From positions 1-64,000 of the forward strand of contig JNEN01000784.1 of assembly GCA_000697355.1 (NCBI GenBank): 64,000 nt of DNA, in the 5' to 3' direction. The notes under the pieces are model-generated. The model made no database searches, was not told the origin of the DNA, and saw only the letters and a program-made list of their open reading frames with translations. A program made the position numbers and the translations under genes. Of the stretch, positions 1 through 11,939 are shown in pieces; within the stretch, counting starts at the first letter, position 1; each line of letters opens with the position of its first letter. This DNA comes from Syncephalastrum monosporum B8922 (taxonomy: Eukaryota; Mucoromycota; Mucoromycetes; Mucorales; Syncephalastraceae).

Positions 1-597
1 AATCCGCTCATCGCTTGTAAATCTCTATACACACCACCTCCTCTCTTTCACACACACACACACACACACAACCATATTCTTTTCTCTTTTTTCTTTTTTT
101 GTTTTTTTTTGCTGCGAGGATGATGTCTGTGCATGCATGAGGGGAGAGAGCAAGACACGGACGGAGGGAGGAGGAGTTGGGGGACAAAGACCAGCGATAC
201 AGGTATAAATACATCCTGTCTCGACCCTCTGCCTTTTATTTTTCTACAACCTTTTCTTCTCCCCCTTTCCCTCTTCCCTCACTTCCTTCACCTACATCCA
301 GCACCAGCAGTGCTGCTGCTGTCTCCTCCTCCTCCTCGCCATCAACGCATCCTTCTTCTGCCATCACCGCTCAATACTCCCCTCATTATCATTATCCCGC
401 TTCACATTATTCTTAACTCTCTTTTCTTCTTCCATATCAGTTGTATATCCTTGTGTATTATGTGCCCTATTTCGACATACCCCTTCTCTCCCCTCTCAAT
501 CCGCTCATCGCTTGTAAATCTCTATACACACCACCTCCTCTCTTTCACACACACACACACACACAACCATATTCTTTTCTCTTTTTTCTTTTTTTGA
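1..597. repeat. Direct repeat pair (~100 bp) flanking a 397-bp spacer
   Basis: Bases 1-100 and 498-597 are almost identical. Both contain the segment starting aatccgctcatcgcttgt, a CA microsatellite, and a tail rich in T. They differ by one CA unit and diverge right after the T tract. The spacer is pyrimidine-rich and has no convincing coding frame. The pair can be a local tandem duplication or an assembly join error at the contig edge. Confidence 0.85.
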
Positions 598-3500
598 TCC
601 TCGGTCATCATAAATAAATGTTAATAAAAAGGAGCCACGCTTGTTTCTCTGCTTTCTTCTGTGCTTCTTGGATGCAGATTCTCTTACAGGAAGGGGGGGG
701 GAGGGAAGAACAAAGGGGAAAACGTGTCATGCAATGCCATGCAAGTGGTTTGCACTACCTGCCAATTATGGGATCTGGGAGGGAAAAACAAAGGCGTCAC
801 TTGGCCTTGCTGGCTTTTGGGCAGTTTGTGACGGCGCCCAAAGGTGAATACAAGAAAAAGGATTAGACGGTGATCGAGCGAGAAGCAAGGCGTCGATCAT
901 TTGCACATAAAGACGATGCTGTAAAAGGTGTCACTGCCGAACGTTTGTGTTCACGTATATTTCTTTAATTGCACAGCCACCTCGTCATTACCGCCGTGGC
1001 GGTGCTCCGCTCGCATCTGTGTGAAAACTGAGTCATGGGTAACGAACACTTTTGTATATGCGCGCATATGCTTTCGAGAACGAAAGAAAAGACATTGTGG
1101 GGGTCATTTTTGCAGCCCTCTGTTCCTCTCACTCTATCTCCAATAAAAAGAGAATAAAAACAAATATGCAACAAAATATATATATACCTTTTTCATGTAC
1201 ACGTGGCTGTTTGTTTTCCTGAAGCACCTCTTAAGAACCCTGTTATGTTTTTGCACCAGCAGCGTTTATTGAATGTGACCCTTGAGTACGTGCGGAACCC
1301 CACGATCGAGCCATTAAAAGGAGGGGTCAAACGTAATTAAATGAGTATGGTATGGTCAGGTACGTATATTATAAACGCATGTGTGTGTACGGATATGAGA
1401 GCGTGCGTGCGTTTGTGTGGCGTTCCGAGAAATGAATGATTTTCATCGTGTTCGTGCCGATCTCGGTATGCAATCCCATTCGGGCAAATCGCCCCCCAAA
1501 TCAGGGCGGGTGTGCCTGAACTTGGTGTGGTTTGTACGCGCCCGCGCGTATGTGTGTGTGCGCGTGTGCGCGTGTGAGTATAGGCGTGTGTTTTTGCTCC
1601 GTCAGACATACATGCTTAATGTTGTGAACAATTTGAAACAGACTTCTTAATGTCGTGTCACTCACTTGTGTCCAAAATACGGGTCCATCGTTCAGGGTAA
1701 ACAACGGTCCGTCCGTCTACGTGAAAGCGAATGGAAAAGAAAACCAATTAAATGGCATATGGATTCGCTTTTGGCCCGCCCGCCCGTTTGTCCTGTCCGT
1801 TTCATTTCTAAAAAGGTATACCATGCTTCTATGTTCGCACATACGCTCAGCCCAAAACAACTCACCCCACCCCCCACGCTTCTATAATGAAGGATCTTCG
1901 GCGTACAGCGCACGCTCGCTTTTGGCTGCAGTTTCAAGGAGACCCACTACAGTAAACACGCAAGCATACTACATCGCACCTTGCCACCACGGACTCCCTG
2001 TTAATTCTAGACAAAACGGCTCAGAAATATCATTAATTGCGAGCATTGCGGTGTTTTTTCACTTTGTCTATATTTTTTTTTCTTTCGGTCGGGAACATCA
2101 CACAAAAGCGAAACATGCAGCTCCAGATTCTGTTTTTAGCTTGTACAAACCTGACTGGATCTCAAATCCTCTTCTATTTTCTCTTCACTTTGCATCAAAA
2201 TAATATACTATGCAAGACAGACATCGGAAGCGTCATATATAAAAACAAAACAGAAATACTCTCTGTTATATAAAACGCATATACACAAGTCTCTTGCAGA
2301 AGGTTCCGATGTATATAAAGGGTCGTCCACACGTTCGGAAGGTCTATGATTTGCGACGCTTATTGATAAGTAGATACATTAAACAAGGCAGCGATACTCC
2401 TGTCAAGACGCTGGACAGTTCCCTCGCTACACCGCTTCGATCGCAGCTTTCGGCTGACTCATGGTTTTTTGCGTAGTTTATCGAGATCTGTCTATGCATG
2501 CTGCTGCATCGGCCGTCTAAGAATAGGAATCCGTAAACTCAGTAGTGGGTTTATCGATAGAACGTAAGAACTCAACAGACTAAGATCTATAACCATGTGT
2601 TTTTCTTTGATGCGTCAATGATAAGAGACAGCGGTTGCGCCAAGTATGGATTGAGTTTCCTTTCTCAGAAATTTGGCGGGGATTGACCTACCATGCATCG
2701 TCAGGATGTCGAATGGATATGTTACAGATCCGTGAAACGTCAACTTCATACGTTTCTTTCTAGAACAGATACACGACAGCAACCTTTGCATTATGCCTCG
2801 AGAACAGCAATGGCCAGGACATACAAGCACACTTTTATGATTCTTCTTGAGAAACAAAACTGTGGCGCGAAGGGAAAGGATGTGCGAGTGTCTACTTCCT
2901 TTGCACCTGCGGTCTTGAGTGAAATCGAGCGACTATGCTGGTACCCTGTACCAAATATGGAAGGTGTATGGAATAAAATCAGTCAGAAAGTGCGGATGCT
3001 GTAACTATTACTCCGTGAGTGGCTGTGTGTCAGTCGCTTACTTTTTTACGTACCGCTTCCGAGTTCCAAAAACCCGAAAAAAAAGAGGTCACCTGTTTGC
3101 AAACGTATCGTAACATAGGATATGTAGTGTGATTCTGCAAAGATTGATGAAGTGCTTCTAGGGCACATGATGTAGTGTCACCTCCTCTCCGCTTGGTCCA
3201 CTAAGACGGGGGGATGGACTAACCTGACAGTAGTGGCGGGCTGCAATTGCACACATTGGCACTATCCTCAGCAAACGGCCCGGCATGATTTGCAGCTCAG
3301 GATGAAACGTTTGGCAGCGAGAGACTGCCGCTCAATACGAAGTTTTAGTTCGTCATCATCGTGATCCTTTCAAGGGTGGGCTCACCTGTATCCTAATCCA
3401 GTGTGATCTACACTGATATATGATGGTGGAGATATGTTCCTCTTTAACAAGTTCACTACTTTATAATTATCACGATCAAATGGCCATAGAAAAATGAAAA

Positions 3501-3600
3501 GGCTATACGCATATCAGGAGTCTATAGTTAGTATGCCAAATCATTGCTCGGGCTTATAAGGCAGAGATGCATCATCATATATCATCATATATATAAAATA
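598..3600. other. Intergenic, no gene recognised
   Basis: I see no open frame with family resemblance or a coherent exon chain on either strand. The stretch holds simple repeats (GT/CG-rich near 1530-1590) and AT-rich sequence. The longest open frames (182 and 103 codons, near 1655-2203 and 2693-3004) have unnatural composition and no start or splice context. Confidence 0.6.
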
Positions 3601-3624
3601 ACTTTGTCCTATAACTTTACGTAA

Positions 3625-3665
3625 GCAAAGATACTGGAGACTGGGTTCGATTCCCGGACAGGGTG
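3625..3665 (+). other. tRNA T-arm-like sequence (relic or tRNA-derived repeat)
   Basis: The run ctgggttcgattcccgg near 3638-3654 folds as a 5-bp stem with a 7-nt TTCGATT loop and contains a perfect RNA polymerase III B box. It reads like the 3' half of a tRNA. I could not find a matching acceptor 5' strand or a good A box within about 100 nt upstream, so a functional tRNA is not supported. Confidence 0.35.
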
Positions 3666-3667
3666 TC

Positions 3668-3850
3668 TGGCAAAGTAGACCACTTTGGAACGTGAACGGT
3701 ACCTGACGTCAATCTTCATAAAGGTCTTTCTTCCTGTGTCCTTCGGTAAAGGTAAACCGCGTGATAGCAAAGTAGGCTAATGAATCCTTTGAAATGCGAA
3801 AGATACGTGACGTCAATAACTGTCAAGGCTTTTTTCCTGCGTTCTTCTTT
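3668..3850 (+). repeat. Degenerate tandem duplication (~100-bp unit)
   Basis: Two neighbouring blocks, starting with gcaaagtag near 3670 and 3768, share the order gcaaagtag, a central ctttg(g/a)aa element, acgtgacgtcaat-like text and a ttcctg(t/c)gt tail. They are diverged copies of one unit. They follow directly on the tRNA-like T arm, so the whole could be a short interspersed element, but that is inference. Confidence 0.4.
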
Positions 3851-3917
3851 GGCTTCTCCTTTGCTCTTCTTCCTTTCCGCTTCCTCCTTCTTTCCGTTCG
3901 CGGCCCTCTAGCCTAGA

Positions 3918-4135
3918 ATGTCGGTGGCCGGGACCACCGTTGAAACCACGCCCCTCCCAAAGACATGTGCTTCTGCGCCAACTGTCTGCCCCACGTCCAT
4001 CGGTAAGTGCTTGTGGTTGATAATACGAAACTGAGACTCAAAAATGCAATCTGCTGCACAGTTTAGATGAGGCAGTGGCCAACACGCCGTGAGCGTGTAT
4101 CGACGACCCCGGCTCCGACCGCTGGATGGCTGGTA
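3918..4135 (+). pseudogene. Possible first-exon relic of an unidentified gene
   Basis: An ATG at 3918 opens a frame (MSVAGTTVETTPLPKTC...) that runs about 30 codons to a good donor (gtaagtg, near 4003). A plausible acceptor cacag lies about 60 nt downstream. The sequence after the acceptor reads DEAVANTP and DDPGSDRWMA-like pieces in different frames and hits stops, so if this was a gene it is broken. No family is recognised. Confidence 0.25.
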
Positions 4136-4139
4136 TGTA

Positions 4140-5490
4140 GAGAATTAATTTCGGAACGAAATTTCGTAGGCTAGTAAGGAATATATATGTCTGGTTTAAT
4201 CAATAATTCATCTCGCTAAGAAGAGGCAATATGAGACGGTTCTCCTAAAGCAAGCACGTTACGTGCAAAAACATGTACCGGAGACCCTTGAAATCAGTGC
4301 CGAAGAATAGATATTAGAAAAAAACATATGTGTGAAGTAGAAACCTGCGTAATTATCAACAGACATTCTACATAGCAACTTTCACCATTATCAATCGGTG
4401 AAGGTGATCCATCCTCCGCATCCCATCCTTCAGATCTTTATCTAAGTTTGTACGAGGTAGTTTCTTAAGTCAGGATCATATTGTGGAAGAAGCTCAGTCT
4501 CCAGATATGCAAACAGGCATGATTAGACTTAGTGATCCACTCTTTGTAGGAAGTGGCGTTTCTTCATGTATAGACACCCTCTACACGCATGCACGTCGTC
4601 TACACGCGTTTAAAAGGTATTTACATGCGTTGTCACCTTACAGGACCTAACTACAATGTTAAGGCAGCGCCATTTTCTGGTTCTACGACTCCAGTATTTA
4701 TCATACGAGTAATGAAGGAATGACTGCGGTGAGCATTGATTGTCTAGAAGTTGGTGCAGGTGCAGCTACCATTATCATGAGCAGATGATATGATATGGAT
4801 AGACACGGATATGCGAGCTAGCTAGAGTGCCTGGAGATCTAAAAGAGAAGCATCGATATTGGACGATGCAAAGTAGGATCTTGTATACATATTTCTCCTA
4901 TAAAATGTGTCTTTAAATATTCCAATGGGTCAATAGCAGGAGCAGCGACACGAATGTGCGCTCTTATAGCACGCACATTCAGCTTGTATTCACTGCGTCG
5001 GTGTTTTTTTTTCACCCAATCTGGCATACCACATCTATGCACCAATAAACTTAACTTTTCCGTGCAACTTCATTCTGGAGCAACCTTTCCTTCTGTTTGC
5101 CGTTCATTATAAGTGAGCTAGCATTGCCGCCAGCGGAATTGTCATGTACTCTGACAGAACTAACGCTAACCTGATGGTTATTGAACGGCCATCTTTCTGT
5201 GTTGCGCAGAAGCACAAGGAGCACTTGCACAGAATAAAGTAGCTATAGGCAATCCATCAAGCAAGGATGTGTATATTATCATCCAACGGTTACCACAAAA
5301 GATAAAAGATGACCCGAGCAAGTAGAGTCAAACAGGAAATATCGGTGCAGTGACACCACAACAATGCAAATCGGTGATAAAGTGGAAAAGCAGACACAAG
5401 AGAGAGCAGAAAAATCTGACTTCTTCCGAAAAAAAAAAGAAAAAAGAACAAAAGAAAAAAGTATCCGACGCGTTTGCGAGAAGGGCTCTG
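4140..5490. other. Intergenic, no gene recognised
   Basis: AT-rich spacer upstream of NPR2. No coherent exon chain is seen on either strand. The last 150 bases include an A-rich tract open in frame with NPR2, but it lacks the conserved N-terminus. Confidence 0.55.
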
Positions 5491-7283
5491 ATGGAGTTTC
5501 AAGGATTCCCGAGGATTCATGCCGTATTTTATGCCGTGTTTAATGTAATCAAGGGCACAGTATGCAAACACCAAGTGCCCGAAGGCAGCGTGACACCGTA
5601 CACACCGGTGAATGCCATTAAGCCTCTGATTGACTTTGAAGCCATCTCGGAGTACATTATCCCCAAAGAGCTTCTCTACAATCGACTCGTCATTATCAAC
5701 ACTGAGAGCTACAAGGTCATGGGCTGTCCTGTCGTCATCCACGACCACGTCAAGTACGGTGACGCCCGTAACGAGTTTCGCTTCAACCTGTGTTTTATAT
5801 TCGAACGAGGTGCGGAGACCAGTTCTTATGAAGCCGTTGTCAGGAAACTCGCACGTGTCCTCGAAGCCCTCGAGGTATGCAGCAAAACACCAGAAAATAC
5901 AGATGTTTTGACGTCAACTTTATCAGATTGAGTGCGACTTTTTGTCGCAGGACGCCAATCTCGAAACACGCACCGTGCAAAACGTGATTGAACAGCTCTT
6001 TGAGGACCTCAACAGCTATTGCGAGTGTCAGATCCCCATCAGTAAGTGTGAGTGTTTCTGGGTCATCTTATACTGATATCTGCCTGGCGTAGACTCCTCC
6101 AACACAATCAATTTAAAACTCTTTCCAACGTATCCCAACCCGCCCGAGATCCACGATTATCAGGTGCCGGTCTGCACCGTCGATTTGCAAAATATGACTT
6201 CTGTGAATTGGGATTTGACCGTGCAAAAGATCGCTGCTCATATCGACGGCATTCGCCACGTGCGCGCCATCGCCGAGCTCGCCAACGTCAAACCCGAATG
6301 GGCAAGACAGAGTCTGCAGCACCTCATGTAAGTTCATTAAACACATATGCAGCCTTATTCACATTACAATACAAAAAAGGTACTACGGCTGTATTATTAT
6401 GACCGACATCTTTCAATTCTCGAACGTCTATGCGGTCAAACCAGAAATTACTCGCATGCTAGACGACAAGTCGGGTTTAGCCCAGGAATGCCTCCAGTAT
6501 ATTACATTACCAGGTAAGATCAAGTTCCAAAAAAAAAAAAAAAGAAGAACCATACCTCCAACACCCAGATGTTCTAGACGCCACTCCTCCGTCGTTACAC
6601 CGAGTCTTTTCTCTTTTCTGTGCTCTGCAATACGGATCTTCCATCCGCGACTGGATCGACGAGCACCAGGTCAACACACTCCCTATTGATGTTCGGTAAA
6701 GAAAAAAAAAAAAGGGCGCCATCGCTGCCCCTTTTCAGAACGTCTTCTTAGTTTTCTGCATAGGCGCTTCATTTCATTTGGCGTGATCAAGGGCTTGATC
6801 TACCGCGTCCACAAATACCCTATACTGACCCACATGAGCACCTCGCATGAGCCGCAGCAAGCGTTAGTACTGCCCACCAAGGCTCAGTACAGCAGACTCA
6901 TCAACATCAACACCGGCCAGACCATTCACCCCGACATTATACCCTATTTAGACGGCTGCCACCACTATGATGAGATCTGCACCGCCTTGTATTGCTCCCC
7001 CCACGAGCTCGACGAGCAGCTCGGGTTCCGAAACAGCAGTTTTGACGCCGGTGCTGGCGTCGCTTCGTCGCTCCAGACTCTCGGCGAGAACTACCGCCAG
7101 CAGCAGCAACAGCAGCAGCAGGACATGTACGACGGCATCGTCACTGCCACGACTATGCCTCGGCCACAACAACAGCAGCAGCCGCAGAAGTCACAGCAAC
7201 AGCAACAACAACAGCAGAAACGGATCGACGGGCCTTATCAGGGCTTTCCTGGCCAGTGGTGCGTCCGATTTATCTACCGGTAG
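5491..7283 (+). CDS. NPR2: Nitrogen permease regulator 2 (GATOR1/SEACIT subunit Npr2)
   Basis: Npr2 forms SEACIT/GATOR1 with Npr3 and Iml1 and restrains TORC1 at the vacuole when amino acids are short. The model has six exons: 5491-5874, 5927-6041, 6093-6327, 6380-6513, 6569-6695 and 6764-7283. They close in frame to 504 aa. The N-terminus (GFPRIHAVFYAVFNVIKG) and the internal YQVPV and YYGCIIMTDIFQFSN blocks are family hallmarks. The C-terminus has YDEICTALYCSPHELDEQL, then a polyglutamine-rich insertion (about residues 430-490), then a short end VRFIYR that matches the usual family terminus. I chose the ATG at 5491 because the conserved start follows within five residues; an upstream in-frame ATG at 5350 would add a lysine-rich leader. 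The first acceptor is placed at 5926 because it restores the expected IECDFLS segment. Confidence 0.9.
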
Positions 7284-7587
7284 TGATAGTATGAGGATCA
7301 AAGACAATTTGTGTGACCTGACTCCAAGGAAAGGGGCGCAAATTCCTGCACTTCTTGTGTTTCCATGGTTTCAACGACCTATCCAAAAAAGCCCTATTCG
7401 ATGCCCTTTGTACCTATTTTTATTACCTGTCCGACCGCCACACGCAGCCTAATATAAATAATATATATAAATGTACATGCGACCGTTTTGCCATCCAAAC
7501 CGTTTCTTTCGTTTTCATCGTTTCCTGTCCTTTCCTGACATCCTCTATTTCTAACTTCCTTCCTTCTTTGCTGTCTCGTACACTCTC
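7284..7587 (+). other. Intergenic with a coding-like tail after NPR2
   Basis: Bases 7334-7455 read as a protein-like string (KFLHFLCFHGFNDL... to LSDRHTQPNI, stop) in a frame different from the NPR2 end. I could not join it to NPR2 in phase with a normal splice. It may be an alternative last exon or chance. The rest is the short promoter of the chitin deacetylase gene. Confidence 0.3.
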
Positions 7588-8899
7588 ATGCTTCTTTCTC
7601 TGAAAAAGATCACACTCCTTTTGACAGCCGCTACATACGCTCAGGCACAGCAGCAGCCGCCAGCATCGGCGAGCAGTAGTGGCGCGAGCGCATTGCAGAC
7701 TCCGACCAGTCAATTCGAGTGGAAGGAGGCCTATCCGGTCGTGGGCACCGTCCCGCAGCCCAAATCCGAATGGCTCAAGCTGATTGACAACTCCACCATC
7801 CCTAGCGCACCCCTCAGCCAAGCCGGCCCGACCGGCGAACTCGTCAATACTCAGCAGCCCGGCCAGGATCCGTATTGTCACTGGACCTTCACCCAATGCA
7901 GACGTCCCAAGGACATTTATACCTGTCAACCGGGTCACTGGGGCTTGGTAAGTCGACACCTGCTGTTCCCTCGAGCGCCCTGCTGATCTGACCGCATCCG
8001 ACCCCTTCACTAGAGCTTTGACGATGGCCCGACCGCAGACAGTCCGCCGCTCTATGACTTTCTGAAAAAGAATGACATCAAGGCCACGTTTTTCTTGATC
8101 GGCGGCCAGGTCATTCAGTTTCCGGAGCACGTCAAGCGACTCCACGAAGAAGGGCACGAAATCGCAATCCATACGTGGTCACATACCCTGTTGACAACCC
8201 AGACCAACGAGCAGATTGTGGCCGAGCTCAAGTGGACTGAGCAGGCAATCAAGGAAGTTATTGGCGTGTCTCCCCGTCTTGTGCGACCGGTAAGGGAAAG
8301 AGAAAGAGAAAAAGGCAGACATGGCGGCGCACGCGGAAGGCTCACATATCTCTTTAGCCCTTTGGTGACATGGATGACCGTGTCCGCAACATTACAGAGA
8401 AACTCGGTTTCATCCGTAAGTCTTCATTCGTGCGGTGCGCTCTAGCAGGATGACTCAAAATTTTCTTTGTTAGCTGCCATTTGGGACCATGACACAAACG
8501 ACTGGAAGGTAATACAAGAAATCACCCTTTTATGCATTGCGCTGACACAAGATTTTTACAATGATAAAGATTGGCACGCCCGGCTTTGATGCCAAGTCGA
8601 TCGAGACGACCATCAAGGAGTGGGTGGCCAAGAACAACACTAACGTGGGCGGTATTTCGCTGCAGCACGACCGTGTCAAGGAGACCGTCGACGCCGCCGT
8701 CACCAACTTGCCTTTGCTGATCGACGCTTACAAGGCGGGCAGTGTCGGCCAGTGCGCTAACATGTCGTCTGCTGAGCTCTACAAGGAGACGGCCAACAAG
8801 GACACCAAGCCCAGTGGGGACGCCTCGAGTGCGATGCATGTCCTTCCCTCATCCTTTGCCTGTGTGCTTGCCTTGGTCGCTGGCCTGCTTGCGCTTTAA
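7588..8899 (+). CDS. Chitin deacetylase (polysaccharide deacetylase, CE4), GPI-anchor type
   Basis: It would convert cell-wall chitin to chitosan, which is abundant in Mucoromycota walls. Five exons (7588-7947, 8014-8289, 8358-8415, 8474-8508, 8570-8899) give 352 aa. An N-terminal signal peptide ends near AQA (residue 20). The CE4/NodB motifs are in order: SFDDGP (121-126, metal-binding Asp), HTWSH (173-177, two metal-binding His), RPPFGD (from 211), IWDHDTNDW and a late LQHD His. The C-terminus is Ser-rich with a hydrophobic tail (ACVLALVAGLLAL), as in GPI-anchored wall enzymes. The length is a little short of many fungal enzymes, which often reach 400 aa or more, but all catalytic motifs are present. 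Inference: plasma-membrane or wall enzyme. Confidence 0.93.
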
Positions 8900-9053
8900 A
8901 CAATCTACAAACACACACACATATATATATGTATGTACAAACATTTATATCTTCCTATCCCACCTCCTTCGCATCCGCATCCATAGACAGAGAATAAACC
9001 TCTTTTCCCTTTTCCCTTTTCGTTCCTTTCCTCTTCTTTTGTCTTTCATTGCT

Positions 9054-10926
9054 TTATTGACCGTCCAGGAGGATGGTGTTGGTTTGGGTCGGGATGTGAT
9101 AGATAATGTAGGCCACTTCCTTTTTGAGCTCCTCGCAGTACGTGTTGAGCGGAAGGTCGTTGTAATCGTAGCCAACTGCAAAGCCATGTGCGTCAGTCAA
9201 ACATCCCATCTATCCAACATCCGTGAATGGTAGACTTACAAGGATTCTCAATTTCGGCGCCGATGGCTTCGATACCAAAGAGCGTAAAGGCGACGAGCGC
9301 CACGATGGCTGTCACGAGCCATCCGAGCGAATCGACGAGGCAGAACGGCAAAAAGAAGATATACAGGACGACGCCTTGTTTCCTAAAAGCAGTCATGGTG
9401 GGTCAATTAGAGCATAGACATGTGTGTCTGCTGTATCTGTCAACGAAACTTACAAGTGAATATTGTAAGCCTTGGGGATCGGGGTATGCACAATACGCTC
9501 AAAGGCAGTCAAGGCATTGACGAGACTGTCGAGCGAGGCGTTGGTGATCGAGACAAAGTTGGAGTCGATGCGCTCGTCGCGCTTGGCCTGGTTCACAAAG
9601 AGGGCGATGAGGAACAAGATTTCGAGCGGGAGCGAGATATCAGCGTCGCCCTGCTCCGGCAGATCCTCCTCGCTCACAAACATGTGCTCGTGCGCAAACT
9701 TGGACAGCTTCTTGTGCAAGTGGTGGTGTCCGTTCTCTCCATTCTCAGCAGGGACGACGGCGTCCCGAGTGGTGGGTGCACTGCTGCTCAGCAATGCACT
9801 GTCATTTGACGCCTGGCGGCGGAGCAGGTCCGCTGTGGCATGGTGAGCGACGTCCGCATCGGGAAATTCCTGTTGGAGCTGCGAGCGTCGTATGTTGACG
9901 ATATCGCCCACATCGTCGGCGTCGAGGGACCCGTCGTGGTCGGCGGGCTTAATGTCATCGTAAAGCGAAACCACGAGCGGGAGGCTCTTGAGCTTGTGCA
10001 GGACCCGCTTCTGGCGTCGGCGCAGCCCTTGGGCGAGGGACGGGGATGAGGCGCTGCGCGCAGAGGCACCGAGCACCGCGCCATTTTCGGGATGGGCTTC
10101 CGTGAGCGGCGCACCCGAGTGCACCACGCTGCATGGTTTCCAGCCCGGTGGAAGCAGCGATTTCACTATCCAATTTCCAATGGGCATGGCGCGAGTCAGC
10201 TTCGAGGTGACACAGCAAACAAGAGATACAGGTACAAAATAATCTTACGGTCGTCATAGTCCATGCCATACTCGTGTCTCAGGTGATGTTTGGTTGCGAC
10301 GACAAAGGCGAGCAGGAGCTTCACGCAGCGCATCTTCTCCAGATGGTCTGCCTGGGTGTCTTCCGGGATGTTGATCCACACCTGGCGGGATAAGTTGCGC
10401 ACGGTCGCGATCACGCTTTGCACCAGTTTGCGGCCTTCCCAGTACCGGTCGTAGGCCGAGTTGACGCGAAAGGCGAGCAGCAGACCGAGCGCGACTGAGA
10501 CCGTGCCCACTGGCAAATTATACATGGCATTGAGTTGTCTGGGCATCGCAAGCATGCTCGAGTATGGCACTTACAGACCGAGACGGGCACGTTGAGAGAA
10601 ATGCCGAGATGAAGGTGCAGCAGGCACACGCCGCAGGAAAACAAGGTCATGCCAATAACGCCCGGGAGCGTGCTCAGCAGCACCTGTGGGCCCATCGTCA
10701 GTCCCATCGCAGACGCATCGCCGCTGATGCACTTACCGATCCTCGCCATCGCAGGACATCGGGGTAGGCCCACCACGTTTTGCAGTAGAGGCCGAAATCG
10801 GTGAATACGCCCCGCTTGCGCAGATATTTCAGGCCTACACGATGTTCGGTTGGCTCCAAATCCTCGCATTATCATTATCATTGCATCTTTCTATGCTTGC
10901 CTGGGTGGGTGTGCGGCGTATTCATT
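9054..10926 (-). CDS. Bestrophin-like (UPF0187) anion channel family membrane protein
   Basis: Bestrophin-like proteins are membrane anion channels; the physiological role of the fungal ones is poorly known. The hallmark LAFRVNSAYDRYWEGRK lies in the exon at 10249-10509, and the C-terminus has NPFGYDYNDLPLN, also typical. Exons on the minus strand: 10902-10926, 10737-10834, 10575-10683, 10249-10509, 9454-10165, 9240-9382 and 9054-9175; together 489 aa, all phases consistent. The acceptors at 10166-10167 and 10510-10511 were chosen to keep the conserved DYDDLKSLLPP and VSVLGTVSVALG joins. The first exon is weak: it needs a GC-AG intron (10835-10901) to start at the ATG at 10926. Residues about 190-330 hold a hydrophilic, Ser/Arg-rich insertion. 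Family assignment is firm; the N-terminus is not. Confidence 0.82.
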
Positions 10927-11369
10927 CCTGTAGAAAACGGCAAAAAGGAGAACAAGGGAAAAAAGTTTTTAAAGCGCTTTGACGTAACATGGAAAAAAGT
11001 GTACGACCCAAAGCCTGCTGTTGTGCCACATGCATTTGATTTTGACAGAACTCCTCCTTTAACATATGCCCATTTTTACCCATTTTTACTGTACTCCCTC
11101 TCCTTTGACGCTCCGCCCTTTTTCCTTTACATCATAAGTCGTATATGTATGTGCTTTTATTTCCACCACTGCACTTTACGCGTAGGCTTCTCACCGACGC
11201 GCGGGCCTCTCCCGGACGGCGCGAAGATCCATGTGGCGTCTGCTGTTGTCACCTGGAATTATAGGATATACAGCGGCAGCAGCATGACGCGATCTGATCT
11301 GTTAGAGCCTATGTGCACATATTCTGTCAGGTGTAACGTAGGGCCCCTCCTTTCACGTGGCATCAGCCA

Positions 11370-11707
11370 ATATCAGGCAGCCCTGTTTTCATTTCCCCAC
11401 ACGCCTCGACTCTCATCGACGCCACCGCCCACCGCCAGTCGATAAAGGAGTAGGCTGGGAATAAAGGTCGTCATCCGTCCGTAAAGGTTACTATTCGCAT
11501 CATGGACTAGTAGGATTGCCATGCAGAAGCATAAAAGAAAGGGCACCTTGTGTCTATTCATGTTCCCTGGCACGCGCCCGTAGATCGCCAGTTCTGCCTG
11601 CACATTCTGATGAACGTATACCTGTCATGACGCGCACGACGATCCATGCGGTGAAATAACAGGGTGCAGTCCGTCAGGGTCTGCTTGAAGCCTTTGTTTA
11701 TCTCCAT
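11370..11707 (-). CDS. Unrecognised minus-strand candidate, frame-disrupted
   Basis: From an ATG at 11707 the minus strand reads a natural-looking protein start (MEINKGFKQTLTDCTLLFHR). The resemblance continues as NVQAELAIYGRVPGNMNRHK, but in a frame shifted by one base near 11623. No intron long enough separates the two parts. It may be a small gene with a sequencing error or a decayed copy; I do not recognise the family. It lies in the 1-kb spacer between the bestrophin-like gene and the Rho gene; nothing else is seen there. Confidence 0.3.
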
Positions 11708-11939
11708 TTGGATAATGATGTGTGTATGTAGGACAAACCGCTGTCAACTGCATGGACCATTGCAAATAAAACGCACAACACAATGGCGCGCAGCCCTGGG
11801 CGCTATCTTTTTTTTTTTCTTTTTCTTCTGAGCCACCTGCATGTGTCTTATTTTAGAAGTGGGCTCCTCTCCTTTTTATTACTTTTCTTTTCCATCTCTC
11901 TTCCTTCCTTAGCTCTCTTCCCTCTTTTCTGTTGCTGTC

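Noticed and set aside
1655..2203. 182-codon plus-strand open frame
   Set aside because: Composition resembles translated spacer and it has no recognisable motif or splice structure.
7423..8172. 249-codon minus-strand open frame
   Set aside because: It lies opposite the chitin deacetylase exons, whose catalytic motifs are clear.
10801..11445. 214-codon plus-strand open frame upstream of the Rho gene
   Set aside because: It overlaps the 5' exons of the bestrophin-like gene, has no family resemblance, and has a composition like translated spacer.
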